Part shown: piece after piece, positions 26,130 through 34,579 of the stretch | Layout: every line of letters starts with the position of its first letter | How positions within the stretch are numbered: position 1 is the stretch's first letter | NCBI RefSeq assembly: GCF_030811475.1 | Contig: NZ_JAUSQV010000001.1 | Coordinates: 2,069,501 to 2,133,500 of the forward strand | DNA length: 64,000 nucleotides | Reading direction: 5' to 3' | Origin: Nakamurella flavida | Lineage (GTDB): Bacteria > Actinomycetota > Actinomycetes > Mycobacteriales > Nakamurellaceae | The notes under the pieces: model-generated | Databases searched by the model: none | What the model saw: only the letters and a program-made list of their open reading frames with translations | What the model was told of the DNA's origin: nothing | Translations under genes and position numbers: made by a program

Positions 26130-26367
26130 GGACCGGGTGGTCACCGGGGAAAGGTCGCGGGGGACGCCGACGGCTCGGGCCGTCCGACCGCCGGGCCACC
26201 GCGGCGCCGGGCCAGCGGGCCGCCGGGCGAGCCGGGTCACTGGCCGTCGTGCGAGCCGCCGGTGCACAGCTCGGGCCACCGCCGGGTCCCATTCGAATTT
26301 CGAACCCACGCAGGGCCGCATCGAAGCACCGCGACGTCGAACCGGTTGCCACCAGCTGGTGCCGAAC

Positions 26368-26405
26368 AGCACTGCCCCGCCGGATCTCCGGCTGGGCAGT
26401 GCTGC
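26368..26405. other. Isolated long hairpin between divergent genes
   Basis: An 11-bp stem CAGCACTGCCC / GGGCAGTGCTG, one C-T mismatch, then a 5-bp stem GCCGG / CCGGC around an ATCT loop. It lies in the 462-bp gap between the divergent hydrolase and LacI genes, where no terminator is needed. I see no credible gene in the gap. It may end a small RNA or bind a regulator. Confidence 0.5.
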
Positions 26406-26579
26406 CGCCCGCCGGATGGTCAGCCTCCACCCCTCGGGCATGCCGGCGTACTGCCCGCCTCGCCGTTCCTGCACCGTCGCCCGGGTGGTGAGGACAGTGC
26501 ACGCCCCGGATGGGGGTGCTGTGCACCTACGATCGACCCCCGGTCGTCGTCCGTGCGTGACCGTCCGATGGGAGGCACC

Positions 26580-27689
26580 GTGGCCCAACGGGTCAGGCTG
26601 GTCGATGTGGCGCAGCGCGCCGGGGTCTCCCCGACGACGGTGTCCCTGGTGCTGGCGGGGCGGGGCGCGGAGCTCCGCATCTCGGCGGACGCCCAGCGGC
26701 GGGTGATGGCGGCGGCCGAGGAACTCGCGTACCGCTCGAGCCGGGTGTCGGCGAGTCTGCGGACCGGGCGCACGCACACGCTCGGCTTCGTGTCCGACAC
26801 GGTGGCCACCTCCCGACTGGCCGGCGACATGATCCAGGGAGCCGTGGAGGCGGCGCGCGAGCGCGGGATGATGCTGCTGATCGGGGAGACCGAGGGGCGG
26901 GCGGATCTCGAGTCCGGTCTGCTGGAGACGATGCTGGACCGGGGAGTCGACGGCATCATCTTCGCCTCCATGTTCACGCGGGCGGTGGGGGTGCCGGACA
27001 TCCTGGCGAGATCGCCTGCGGTGCTGCTGAATTGCGTCGCGGACGGTCCGGCGGGTCTGACCAGCGTCGTGCCGGACGAGTTCGCAGCGGGCCGGGATGC
27101 CGCGCAGGTCCTGCTCGACGCCGGTCACCGGGAGGGGATCCACCTGATCGGAGTCGGTTCCGGACCGGGCGACGCCCCGCCCGGATCGATCGCCGCCGCC
27201 GAGCGGACCGCCGGGATCGACACGGCGCTGTCCGAGGCGGGTGTGGAAGTGTTGAGCCGCCGTGGATGCCTGGACTGGCTGCCCGAGCACGGCTATCGGG
27301 CGGCCGTGGAGCTGCTCGCGGGTCACCGCCCGCAGGCGGTCATCTGCTTCAACGACCGCCTCGCGCTGGGGGTCCTGCAGGCACTGAACGACGTGCGCCT
27401 GGTCGTCCCCGAGGATGTCTCGCTCGTGTCGTTCGACGATCAACCCATCGCCCAGTGGTTGCGCCCCAAGCTGACCACGGTGGCCCTGCCTCATCAGGCG
27501 ATGGGTCGGGTGGCCGTCGAGACGCTCGCGGCCGAGATCGATGCCCAGCAGGGCGATCTGCCGTCCGGTGTTCGGACGATCCGCATCCCCATGCCGCTGC
27601 GGGTGCGGGAGTCGGTGGCTCCTCCGTCGTCGCGCCGTCCGGACCACCGGATCTCACCGACCCACCCACTCCGGCCTGTCACCCCTTGA
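26580..27689 (+). CDS. LacI-family transcriptional regulator
   Basis: A 369-residue repressor. The N-terminal HTH with hinge is VRLVDVAQRAGVSPTTVSLVLAGR, and the periplasmic-binding-like sensor domain runs ~60-340 (GFVSDTVATSRLAGDMIQGA, AVICFNDRLALGVLQAL, VSLVSFDDQPIAQWLRPKLTTV). The GTG at 26580 has GGAGG 4 nt upstream; an ATG at 26568 lies before that site and is less likely. The ~25-residue C-tail is Pro/Arg-rich and unconserved. It precedes the ceramidase-family gene in the same direction, so that gene is a likely target. Confidence 0.88.
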   Translation: MAQRVRLVDVAQRAGVSPTTVSLVLAGRGAELRISADAQRRVMAAAEELAYRSSRVSASLRTGRTHTLGFVSDTVATSRLAGDMIQGAVEAARERGMMLLIGETEGRADLESGLLETMLDRGVDGIIFASMFTRAVGVPDILARSPAVLLNCVADGPAGLTSVVPDEFAAGRDAAQVLLDAGHREGIHLIGVGSGPGDAPPGSIAAAERTAGIDTALSEAGVEVLSRRGCLDWLPEHGYRAAVELLAGHRPQAVICFNDRLALGVLQALNDVRLVVPEDVSLVSFDDQPIAQWLRPKLTTVALPHQAMGRVAVETLAAEIDAQQGDLPSGVRTIRIPMPLRVRESVAPPSSRRPDHRISPTHPLRPVTP

Positions 27690-27885
27690 CACCGTTGCCG
27701 AGACTAATAATCCTGTACTAGTTCGCTTTAGCAGATTTCAGCAGGCAGGACCTGGATCGGGCCGAGCAGTGGTCCCGTTCCTCGTCGCCAGGCATCCCGG
27801 CATGCCCATGGAGGACGCCCGGGCAGGCCACGCCGCGTCCTGCCCGCTGGGCCTTGCTCACTTCAACGCAGAAGGAGCCACACGC

Positions 27886-29370
27886 ATGCAGGCACTCTCC
27901 CGACGGTCGGGGAAGATCCCCTTGGCACTGATGGTCTCGGCCGTCATCGGGCTCGGCGGCGTGACAGCGTGCACGTCGAGCACTGACTCGGTGTCCGCCG
28001 CAGGCGCTCCTGCCGAACAGTCCGCCTCGCCGTCCGCCGCCCCCAGCACCGCATCCACCTCGGCCACGACGGCCGCCTCGGACCCTGCCTCACCCACCCC
28101 CGCCGGCGACCTGCAGGTCGGCGCCGCAAAGGTCGACGTCACCCCGACGGGGGCGCAGCTCCCCGAGCGGTACACCGAGGCACTCGACCCCCTGTTCGCG
28201 CGTTCGATCGCCGTGCGCAGCGGGGACCAGACGGCGTTGATGATCACCGTCGACGCCGGCGGCGTGTCCGCCGAGGTGTGGACGCAGGTCACCGACCGTC
28301 TGCAGACCGATCTGGGGGTCGCGCCGGAGAACGTCATGCTGGGGGCCACCCACAGTCATTCGGCGGGGCGGGCCAACCAGGACGGGTACGTCGACGGGAT
28401 CGTGCGGTCTGCGTCGGACGCGGTGGCCGCGGTCCAGCCGGCTCGGATGGGTTTCGGGACCGGGACCTCGTACATGAACGTGAACCGCAACATCATCGAC
28501 GAGAAGACCGGAACCTGGTGGGAGGGTCCGAACAAGGACGGCCTGTCCGACAAGACGGTCTCCGTCGTGTCCTTCGAGACCCTCGACGGGCAGCCCATCG
28601 CCGTCCACTACAACTACGCGATGCACGCCGTGACCAACGGGGTCCAGGACCGCATCAGCGCCGACTACCCGGGAGCGGCGTCGACCTACATCGAGGACTC
28701 GCTCGGCGGGAACACCGTGGCGCTCTTCTCCAGCGGTGCGGCCGGTGACCAGAATCCGTTGTTCTTCAACCAGACGTACGAACTGCGGGAGATCCGCACC
28801 CAGGACTACGCGGAACGGGGCGAGGACATCAGCAACGCCCTTCCGCCGGGTGGCGAGGGCCTCGACCGGAACGACCCCCGAACCGCTCTGCTGCTGGACC
28901 AGCAGGTACAGCTGAGCCGGAGCATGGGCCAGCTGCTCGGCGAGGAGGTGCTGGCAGTGGACCGCGACATCGAGATCTGGGACGTGGACGGCCAGATCAC
29001 CGGACAGCAGACCACGGTCACCTGCCCTGGCCGAACGCGCACCGACGAGGGCCGCGCGGGACAGCCGGGCACCTACGAGGACGGCGAGGACGTCACCATC
29101 CGGTTGAGCCTGCTGCGGGTCGGCGATCTGTATCTGCCGGGGGTCGACGGCGAGGTGTTCAACGAGATCGGACAACGCCTGATCCAGGAATCCCCCCAGA
29201 AGCACACGGTGCTGACGACACTCACCAACGGCCGCGCCAACTCCGGCTACATCTACAACGACGAGGCAGCAGGCTTCACCACCTTCGAGGTTCTCTCGTC
29301 CCGTCTCAAGCCCGGCTGCGCCGAGAACTCCATCGTCGACGGGCTTCTCGGTCTGATCGAGACAGCCTGA
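27886..29370 (+). CDS. Neutral/alkaline ceramidase-family surface lipoprotein
   Basis: A 494-residue protein. It has a signal peptide with lipobox VTAC (C29), a ~50-residue Ser/Ala/Thr/Pro linker, then the neutral ceramidase N-terminal domain from ~78 (VGAAKVDVTPTGAQLPERY, VMLGATHSHSAGRANQ, VHYNYAMHAVTN, LFSSGAAGDQNP). The His residues are expected zinc ligands. Neutral ceramidases cleave ceramide into sphingosine and fatty acid; this one lacks the usual C-terminal Ig-like domain. GAAGGAG precedes the ATG. Upstream lies a lower-GC segment (27690-27740) with TTGACA overlapping the LacI stop; the ceramide substrate itself is inferred. Confidence 0.82.
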   Translation: MQALSRRSGKIPLALMVSAVIGLGGVTACTSSTDSVSAAGAPAEQSASPSAAPSTASTSATTAASDPASPTPAGDLQVGAAKVDVTPTGAQLPERYTEALDPLFARSIAVRSGDQTALMITVDAGGVSAEVWTQVTDRLQTDLGVAPENVMLGATHSHSAGRANQDGYVDGIVRSASDAVAAVQPARMGFGTGTSYMNVNRNIIDEKTGTWWEGPNKDGLSDKTVSVVSFETLDGQPIAVHYNYAMHAVTNGVQDRISADYPGAASTYIEDSLGGNTVALFSSGAAGDQNPLFFNQTYELREIRTQDYAERGEDISNALPPGGEGLDRNDPRTALLLDQQVQLSRSMGQLLGEEVLAVDRDIEIWDVDGQITGQQTTVTCPGRTRTDEGRAGQPGTYEDGEDVTIRLSLLRVGDLYLPGVDGEVFNEIGQRLIQESPQKHTVLTTLTNGRANSGYIYNDEAAGFTTFEVLSSRLKPGCAENSIVDGLLGLIETA

Positions 29371-29391
29371 CCTGCGCCGAGTGAACGACGA

Positions 29392-29423
29392 GGAGGGGTG
29401 CCCGTTCAGACGGGCACCCCTCC
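29392..29423. terminator. Hairpin terminator after the ceramidase-family gene
   Basis: Perfect 13-bp stem GGAGGGGTGCCCG / CGGGCACCCCTCC (14 bp counting the inner T-A pair) with a 4-6 nt loop, 22 bp past the stop and between convergent genes. Confidence 0.75.
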
Positions 29424-29527
29424 CCCCGTCTCGCCGACTGGGGATGACAGGACGAGCGCCGACCCCGCCGGGCGCGCGGGCCCCCTGCCGCAGCTCGGCC
29501 TCGGGCATGGCCGCGAGTGGCACACGC

Positions 29528-31690
29528 TCAGAACGGTGGTGGCTCATCGCGGCCCTCTCCCGGCTGCCGCGCTGCGGCGCCCTCATCTGGCGCGTCACTG
29601 CGGTCGGAGCGAGTGCGGAAGTGGTGGAGCAGGAGGAGGGAGACGAGATCGTCCTCGACGAGACCCGTACTCGGACCGTGTTCCGTGCTGACCACCGTCT
29701 CGTTCTCGGTGTGGGTGTCGGTGTCGTTCTCGGTGTCTCCTCCTGAGGTCGCGATCTCGTCGATGTCGCCGACCTGGCGTCTGCGAACACCCGCGGGATC
29801 TTCGTCGGTACCGCTGCCGATCCTGGTTTCTCGGGTCCCGGCACCGTCCGATTCGGCGATCCGCAGTCCTCGGGCAGTGGTGGGTCCGGTGTCCCACCGG
29901 CGGTGCAGGCGCTCCAGAACCTCGGGGATCGGTTCAGGATTGGTACGGGGAGCGGCGTCGTCCCGGTCGGGAGAACCGACCATGGGTTCGGGGTCGTAGA
30001 TGTCGATATTCATCCCGGGGAACAACGCCGCGGTGCCATCCGGACCGCCGGCAGCGCGCTTCCTCCACCGGAGGGGGACGGTGACCTGTCGGGGTGGGTC
30101 GGGGTAGGTGTGTCCGGTGGGGCTGGTCCAGGTGATGCCGAGGCCGGCGGGGTCGGTGGGTGAGGGCTGGTTTCGGCGCAGGGTCCAGTCGGTGTGGTGT
30201 TTGAACAGGTGGTGTCGGCGGCAGAGCGGGTCGAGGTTGGTCGTGGTGGTGGGTCCGCCGGCGGTGGGTCGGTGGTGGTCGTAGGGGTTGCGGTGGTCGA
30301 TGTCGCAGCGCCAGGCGGGTTGGCGGCAGGAGGGGAAGCGGCAGGAGTCGGCCAGGGCGGTGAGGTGATCACGCAGGTCTTGGCGTGGCCTGTACTGGTG
30401 GGTGCCGGCGTGGGTGACGGCGCCGGTGGTGGGGTCGGCGAGCAGGGTGCACAGGGATCCGGCGGAGGCGGCGATGGTGCGGGCCATGCCGGCGGTGATG
30501 GCGCCGTAGCCGGCGAGGTCGGCGGGCAGGTCGTCCAGGCCGGCGAGGGTGTGCAGGCCGAGGGTGACTTGAAGGTGGGGTCGGCGGCCCTGCCGGGACA
30601 GCCGGCGGGTGGCGCGCTGATCAGCGCGACCGGGGGTGACAGCCGGTCCGTTCACCGGCGGAAGCGTTGGTGTGGAGGTGATCTCGGTGCTTGCAAGCAT
30701 GCCGCCGACCCGGTGATCACCCGCGCCAGCGCCAGCCGCGCCGGTCGCGTCTGCCGTGAGATTGGTGTCGACCGTGACTGGGGTGTCGGCCGTGACTGTG
30801 GTGTCGGCCGCGACTGTGGTGTCGGGGGTGAGGTAGTCGGCCAGGTCGACCTGTCCGTGGGTGAGGATCTGCCCGGCCAGGTCGGTGAGCGCGTCAACCC
30901 GACGGGCCCCGATGGACCGGTCGTCGTCAGCGAACCCCACGGTGTGCGTGGCCAGGAGGTCGGCCAACTGGAAGATGCTGACCGCGCCGTCCGCGGCCAG
31001 ATAGGCCTTCAGGGTGGACATGCCGTCGGTGCCGGGCTGCACCAACAGCCCCCGCTCCCTGCGCGCCTGCTCGTGCCGTTCCTGGGCTCCGCGGGGGTCG
31101 ACCGTGATGACCGCGGCCGCGGTGGCCTTGCGGGTCGCCGCGGTGGACTGCGCAGAGGCGATCGGCAACACCCGGCCTTCCACCACACCGGCGAGGTGAG
31201 CGGGCAGCGGAGCGGTGTACTCCGCGATGACCCTGGCCTTGCCCCGGTCGATCACCCCGGCCGACAACGCCGCCAAGGTAGCGGGCAACTCGGTGCACAT
31301 CCGGATCGCGTCCCGGACCTTGACCCCGGCGGTGACCGGGGAGATCCGGAACGCCGCGGCGACCTCACCGGCGGCCATCGACTGCGCTGCGTCCAGCACG
31401 AAAGACCCCAGCACATCGGGATCGGAGTCGGCTGGACCGGTCACTTCCCGGCCGGCCAACCGACCCGCCAGCGCGTACGGATCTCCGGCCACGCCCGGGA
31501 CGGCGAACGCCGCCAAAGCTCGCATCTGCCACGCCGCCACCGCGGACATCAGCCGCTCGGACTCTGCGATCGCATCCACCAGGTCAGCACCGGACATCGC
31601 ACCCGGGTCGGCACGCAACAGGTCAGGCACGGCAAGGGGCGGGACGACGTCGGCCGCCGCCCCGCCCTGCTCGTTCCCGTCGTCGTACAT
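29528..31690 (-). CDS. DUF222 / HNH endonuclease-signature protein (13E12 family)
   Basis: A 720-residue protein with an N-terminal helical DUF222 region (LVDAIAESERLMSAVAAWQMRALAAF onward), a variable Thr/Val/Asp-rich middle (~280-330) and an HNH nuclease-like zinc finger near 465-520 (CRFPSCRQPAWRCDIDHRNP ... CRRHHLFKHH). An unusually long acidic, Thr-rich C-tail follows. In mycobacteria this is the REP13E12 family, found in multiple copies and used as a phage integration site; its activity is poorly known. TAGAAT ends 8 nt before the ATG, so probably leaderless. A 95-bp tandem array lies just upstream. Confidence 0.88.
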   Translation of the reverse strand: MYDDGNEQGGAAADVVPPLAVPDLLRADPGAMSGADLVDAIAESERLMSAVAAWQMRALAAFAVPGVAGDPYALAGRLAGREVTGPADSDPDVLGSFVLDAAQSMAAGEVAAAFRISPVTAGVKVRDAIRMCTELPATLAALSAGVIDRGKARVIAEYTAPLPAHLAGVVEGRVLPIASAQSTAATRKATAAAVITVDPRGAQERHEQARRERGLLVQPGTDGMSTLKAYLAADGAVSIFQLADLLATHTVGFADDDRSIGARRVDALTDLAGQILTHGQVDLADYLTPDTTVAADTTVTADTPVTVDTNLTADATGAAGAGAGDHRVGGMLASTEITSTPTLPPVNGPAVTPGRADQRATRRLSRQGRRPHLQVTLGLHTLAGLDDLPADLAGYGAITAGMARTIAASAGSLCTLLADPTTGAVTHAGTHQYRPRQDLRDHLTALADSCRFPSCRQPAWRCDIDHRNPYDHHRPTAGGPTTTTNLDPLCRRHHLFKHHTDWTLRRNQPSPTDPAGLGITWTSPTGHTYPDPPRQVTVPLRWRKRAAGGPDGTAALFPGMNIDIYDPEPMVGSPDRDDAAPRTNPEPIPEVLERLHRRWDTGPTTARGLRIAESDGAGTRETRIGSGTDEDPAGVRRRQVGDIDEIATSGGDTENDTDTHTENETVVSTEHGPSTGLVEDDLVSLLLLHHFRTRSDRSDAPDEGAAARQPGEGRDEPPPF

Positions 31691-31697
31691 GTGTTCG

Positions 31698-31703
31698 ATT
31701 CTA
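31698..31703 (-). promoter_or_regulatory. -10 box TAGAAT, leaderless start of the DUF222/HNH gene
   Basis: On the minus strand TAGAAT ends 8 nt before the ATG at 31690. It is the best TATAAT match among the start-proximal -10 boxes in the window. Confidence 0.5.
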
Positions 31704-31850
31704 ATGCTTGAACAGCAGGTCTACGAGACCCCATCGGAGTGACGGCAGCCGATCTGATCACCGCACCGGTAGCCGAATCGAAGACGCGCCATGTGCCTCC
31801 ACCGCCCATGCAGCCGCCCAGGACGACCGAGCCGAGCGTCGGTCGGCCAG

Positions 31851-32321
31851 GCGCGAACGCAGAGCAGCGCCCCACAGGGCTGAACCACCGTCCCCCTGAC
31901 CCACCCAGACCGCCCGCGGCGGACCCTCCCCACACGCGTGCGCAGGCGCGAACGCAGAGCAGCGCCCCACCGGGCTGAACCACCGCTCCCCTGACCCACC
32001 CAGACCGCCCGCGGCGGACCCTCCCCACACGCGTGCGCAGGCGCGAACGCAGAGCAGCGCCCCACCGGGCTGGACCACCGCTCCCCTGACCCACCCAGAC
32101 CGCCCGCGGCGGACCCTCCCCACACGCGTGCGCAGGCGCGAACGCAGAGCAGCGCCCCACCGGGCTGAACCACCGCTCCCCTGACCCACCCAGACCGCCC
32201 GCGGCGGACCCTCCCCACACGCGTGTCGCAGGCACGAACGCAGGGCAGCGCCCCACCGGGCTCACAGACCAGCGGTCTTCCTGACCCACCCGGGCCGTCC
32301 GTGGCGGACCCTGCGCCCGTG
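31851..32321. repeat. 95-bp tandem repeat array, about five units
   Basis: Units begin at 31851, 31946, 32041, 32136 and 32232, each opening with GCGCGAACGCAGAGCAGCGC or a variant. The central units are almost identical. The first differs at about three positions, the fourth carries a one-base insertion near its end, and the fifth is strongly diverged. As 95 is not a multiple of three, every unit is read in a different frame, so it does not encode a repeat protein. Units 1-4 carry on the minus strand a G3-N6-G3-N1-G3-N3-G4 quadruplex motif (offset 43-65). It lies upstream of the DUF222/HNH gene. Confidence 0.93.
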
Positions 32322-32459
32322 CGTGCCCGGGGACGACAGGGCGGGGCACTCCGCCCCGGAAGACGCCGGCGAGTACTTCCTGCCGTGGGCTGACGCGAGA
32401 AGGGTGGGGGCGACCGTCCCGGCCACCACGAGACTCGTGAGCCACCCGCGGATCGACAT
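32262..32459 (-). other. Possible truncated secreted-protein frame running into the repeat array
   Basis: A 65-codon frame beginning MSIRGWLTSLVVAGTVAPTL, which looks like a signal peptide, and ending inside the diverged fifth repeat unit. There is no clear Shine-Dalgarno sequence. It could be a gene remnant cut by the array or chance. I see no other gene between 32322 and 32681. Confidence 0.2.
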
Positions 32460-32681
32460 CACAGGAGCGCCGTCGTCCCCCGCCCCGACCGGGGCCATGC
32501 GAGGTCCGTCCGCCTTCGACCGATCCAGCACTCGCTCAGCAGGTGCGAATGCCCCGGTCATGGGATGGATCGGGCGCCCGGCTTCGTTGCACCCCCCGGC
32601 ACCGCAACGGTGCCGCGGTCGAACACCGGCGCCCCTCATCGGTGGCGTCGCACGTGCTCGACGAGGACGACGGAGGTCAGC

Positions 32682-33512
32682 ATGGCGCAGAAGACGTGGT
32701 TCATCACCGGTACGTCCCGAGGGTTCGGGCGGGAGTGGGCGATCGCCGCCCTGGATCGCGGCGACCGGGTGGCCGCCACGGCGCGGGACGCGAGCAGCCT
32801 GGACGAGCTGGTGCAGCAGTACGGCGACGCGATCCTGCCGCTGTCGTTGGACGTCACCGACCGGTCCGCGGTGTTCGCCGCCGTGGACCAGGCCCACCAG
32901 CGGTTCGGTCGACTCGACGTCGTCGTCAACAACGCCGGGTTCGGCCAGTTCGGCATGGTCGAGGAGGTGTCCGAGGCCGAGATCCGCGGCCAGTTCGAGA
33001 CCAACGTCTACGGGGCCCTGTGGGTGACCCAGGCGGCCCTGCCGTTCCTGCGTGAGCAGGGCAGCGGGCACGTCATCCAGGTGTCGTCCATCGGTGGGAT
33101 CTCCGCGTTCCCGAACATCGGCATCTACAACGGGTCCAAGTGGGCGCTGGAGGGCATCAGCCAGGCCCTGGCCGCCGAGGTGGCTCCGTTCGGCATCCAC
33201 GTCACCATCGTCGAGCCGGCCGGCTACTCCACCGACTGGAGCGGCTCGTCCGCCCAGCACGCCACGGCGATCGAGGCGTACGAACCTGCGCGTGAGCACG
33301 CCGCCGAGCTGCGCAAGACCCGCCAGGGCACCCCGGGCGACCCGGTCGCCACCCGTGCGGCGATCCTGCAGGTCGTCGACGCCGAGACGCCGCCGCTGCG
33401 CATCTTCTTCGGCGACGGGCCGCTCGCCCTGGCCACCCGGGACTACGAGTCCCGGCTCGCCGAGTGGCGAGAGTGGGAGCCGGTGTCCGTCGCGGCCCAC
33501 GGCAAGGTCTGA
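32682..33512 (+). CDS. SDR-family oxidoreductase
   Basis: A 276-residue short-chain dehydrogenase. Coenzyme motif GTSRGFG (9-15), NNAG at ~82, active-site Ser in QVSSIGG and the YxxxK pair in IYNGSKWALEG. The region after the active site (EPAGYSTDWSGSS) matches the classical group of ketoacyl-reductase-like SDRs. GGAGG lies 5 nt before the ATG. Substrate unknown. Convergent with the epimerase gene, with a hairpin between them. Confidence 0.9.
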   Translation: MAQKTWFITGTSRGFGREWAIAALDRGDRVAATARDASSLDELVQQYGDAILPLSLDVTDRSAVFAAVDQAHQRFGRLDVVVNNAGFGQFGMVEEVSEAEIRGQFETNVYGALWVTQAALPFLREQGSGHVIQVSSIGGISAFPNIGIYNGSKWALEGISQALAAEVAPFGIHVTIVEPAGYSTDWSGSSAQHATAIEAYEPAREHAAELRKTRQGTPGDPVATRAAILQVVDAETPPLRIFFGDGPLALATRDYESRLAEWREWEPVSVAAHGKV

Positions 33513-33519
33513 TACGGAA

Positions 33520-33552
33520 CCGCGGGTGGCTCCCTCCTGGGGTCACCCGCGG
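33520..33552. terminator. Hairpin terminator between convergent SDR and epimerase genes
   Basis: 9-bp stem CCGCGGGTG / CACCCGCGG with a 15-nt loop, 7 bp past the SDR stop. Confidence 0.6.
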
Positions 33553-33563
33553 ACCCGTCCCGC

Positions 33564-34553
33564 TCAGCCCTGGCCGTACCGTGCGGCCAGATCGGCCTCC
33601 CGCTCGAGGCTGATGCCGATCCGGGGCCCGGAGCCGTCGCGTGCCGCCGACCAGGCGTGGGTGTCGCGGATCGTCTCGACGAGCGGGCGGGTGCGGAGCC
33701 CGGCGGCCAGCGCACGGCCCGGGTCGAGGGCGAAGAAGCCGGCACGGCCCGGCGTCCCGGCCGGCAGCCACAGCGGTAGATCCACCCAGGGCTGCACCTG
33801 CTCCTCCTCGAGCTCCGCCTGCGTCAGAGTGAAGGTGCGCACCCCGCCGACCACCTCGTCGATGCCGTCGAGCACCTCCTGGAACGTGGTCGGCCGCGCG
33901 GCCGCGGTGAACGGCCCGGTGATGCCCTGGGCGGCCACCCGCACCATGAAGTCGGCCAGGTCGCGGGCGTCGATGTACTGGAACGGGGTGGTGGTGTCCG
34001 GCGGCACCAGGTGGGCGCCCGGGGCGGCCAGACGGTCCACCCACGACGTCAGCCGCTCGGTGGTGTCGAACGGCCCGTCCACCACCGTCGGCCGGATCAT
34101 CGTGCTCACCGGGAACCGGTCCGCCACGACCTGCTCGCAGAGTGCCTTCAGCTCGCCGTAGTACTGCTTGTCGTACTCGGCCGGCACCGGACCGTCGATC
34201 ACCGCCAGCGACGCGTCCTCGGTCCCCCCGGGTCGGGACACATCGGCGTACGCCGACACGCTGGAAACGAGAACGTAGTGGCCGCAACCGTCCTGGATCA
34301 CATCGGCGACCCGGGTGACGTCGGCCGGGTGGTACGCGGACACGTCGAACACCACGTCCCACCGGCCGGCCGCCAGCGCCGTCACGTCGGACTGCCGGTC
34401 ACCGACCAGCCGCGCCACCCCGGGGAACAGGTCGGGGTTGGTACGGCCGCGGGAGAACAGCGTCACCGCCCACCCGGCGTCGAGCAGGGACTGGACGAGA
34501 TGGCGTCCGACGAACTGTGTTCCGCCCAGAACCAGGGCCGTGGAGGGGGTCAT
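33564..34553 (-). CDS. NAD-dependent epimerase/dehydratase family protein (atypical/extended SDR)
   Basis: A 329-residue Rossmann enzyme: N-terminal ALVLGGTQFVGRHLV (GGxxFxG version), VFDVSAYHPADV, VSSVSAYAD and YGELKALCE as the YxxxK pair. This resembles the isoflavone-reductase/CSP41-like reductase group rather than sugar epimerases. TAGCGT ends 7 nt before the ATG on the minus strand, suggesting a leaderless transcript. The amidase gene lies upstream on the same strand. Confidence 0.85.
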   Translation of the reverse strand: MTPSTALVLGGTQFVGRHLVQSLLDAGWAVTLFSRGRTNPDLFPGVARLVGDRQSDVTALAAGRWDVVFDVSAYHPADVTRVADVIQDGCGHYVLVSSVSAYADVSRPGGTEDASLAVIDGPVPAEYDKQYYGELKALCEQVVADRFPVSTMIRPTVVDGPFDTTERLTSWVDRLAAPGAHLVPPDTTTPFQYIDARDLADFMVRVAAQGITGPFTAAARPTTFQEVLDGIDEVVGGVRTFTLTQAELEEEQVQPWVDLPLWLPAGTPGRAGFFALDPGRALAAGLRTRPLVETIRDTHAWSAARDGSGPRIGISLEREADLAARYGQG

Positions 34554-34559
34554 GCCCCC

Positions 34560-34565
34560 ACGCTA
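34560..34565 (-). promoter_or_regulatory. -10 box TAGCGT, leaderless start of the epimerase-like gene
   Basis: On the minus strand TAGCGT ends exactly 7 nt before the ATG at 34553. It lies in the 26-bp gap after the amidase stop, so this gene can be transcribed apart from the amidase. Confidence 0.45.
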
Positions 34566-34579
34566 GCGACCCGGGCGGA

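Noticed and set aside
31851-32321. CRISPR array
   Set aside because: Units abut each other with no unique spacers, the unit is 95 bp rather than 21-47 bp, and no cas genes are present.
31549-32445. A Gly/Trp/Ala-rich repeat protein on the minus strand across the 95-bp array
   Set aside because: The period is not a multiple of three, so the same DNA is read in rotating frames; no start with a Shine-Dalgarno sequence or good -10.
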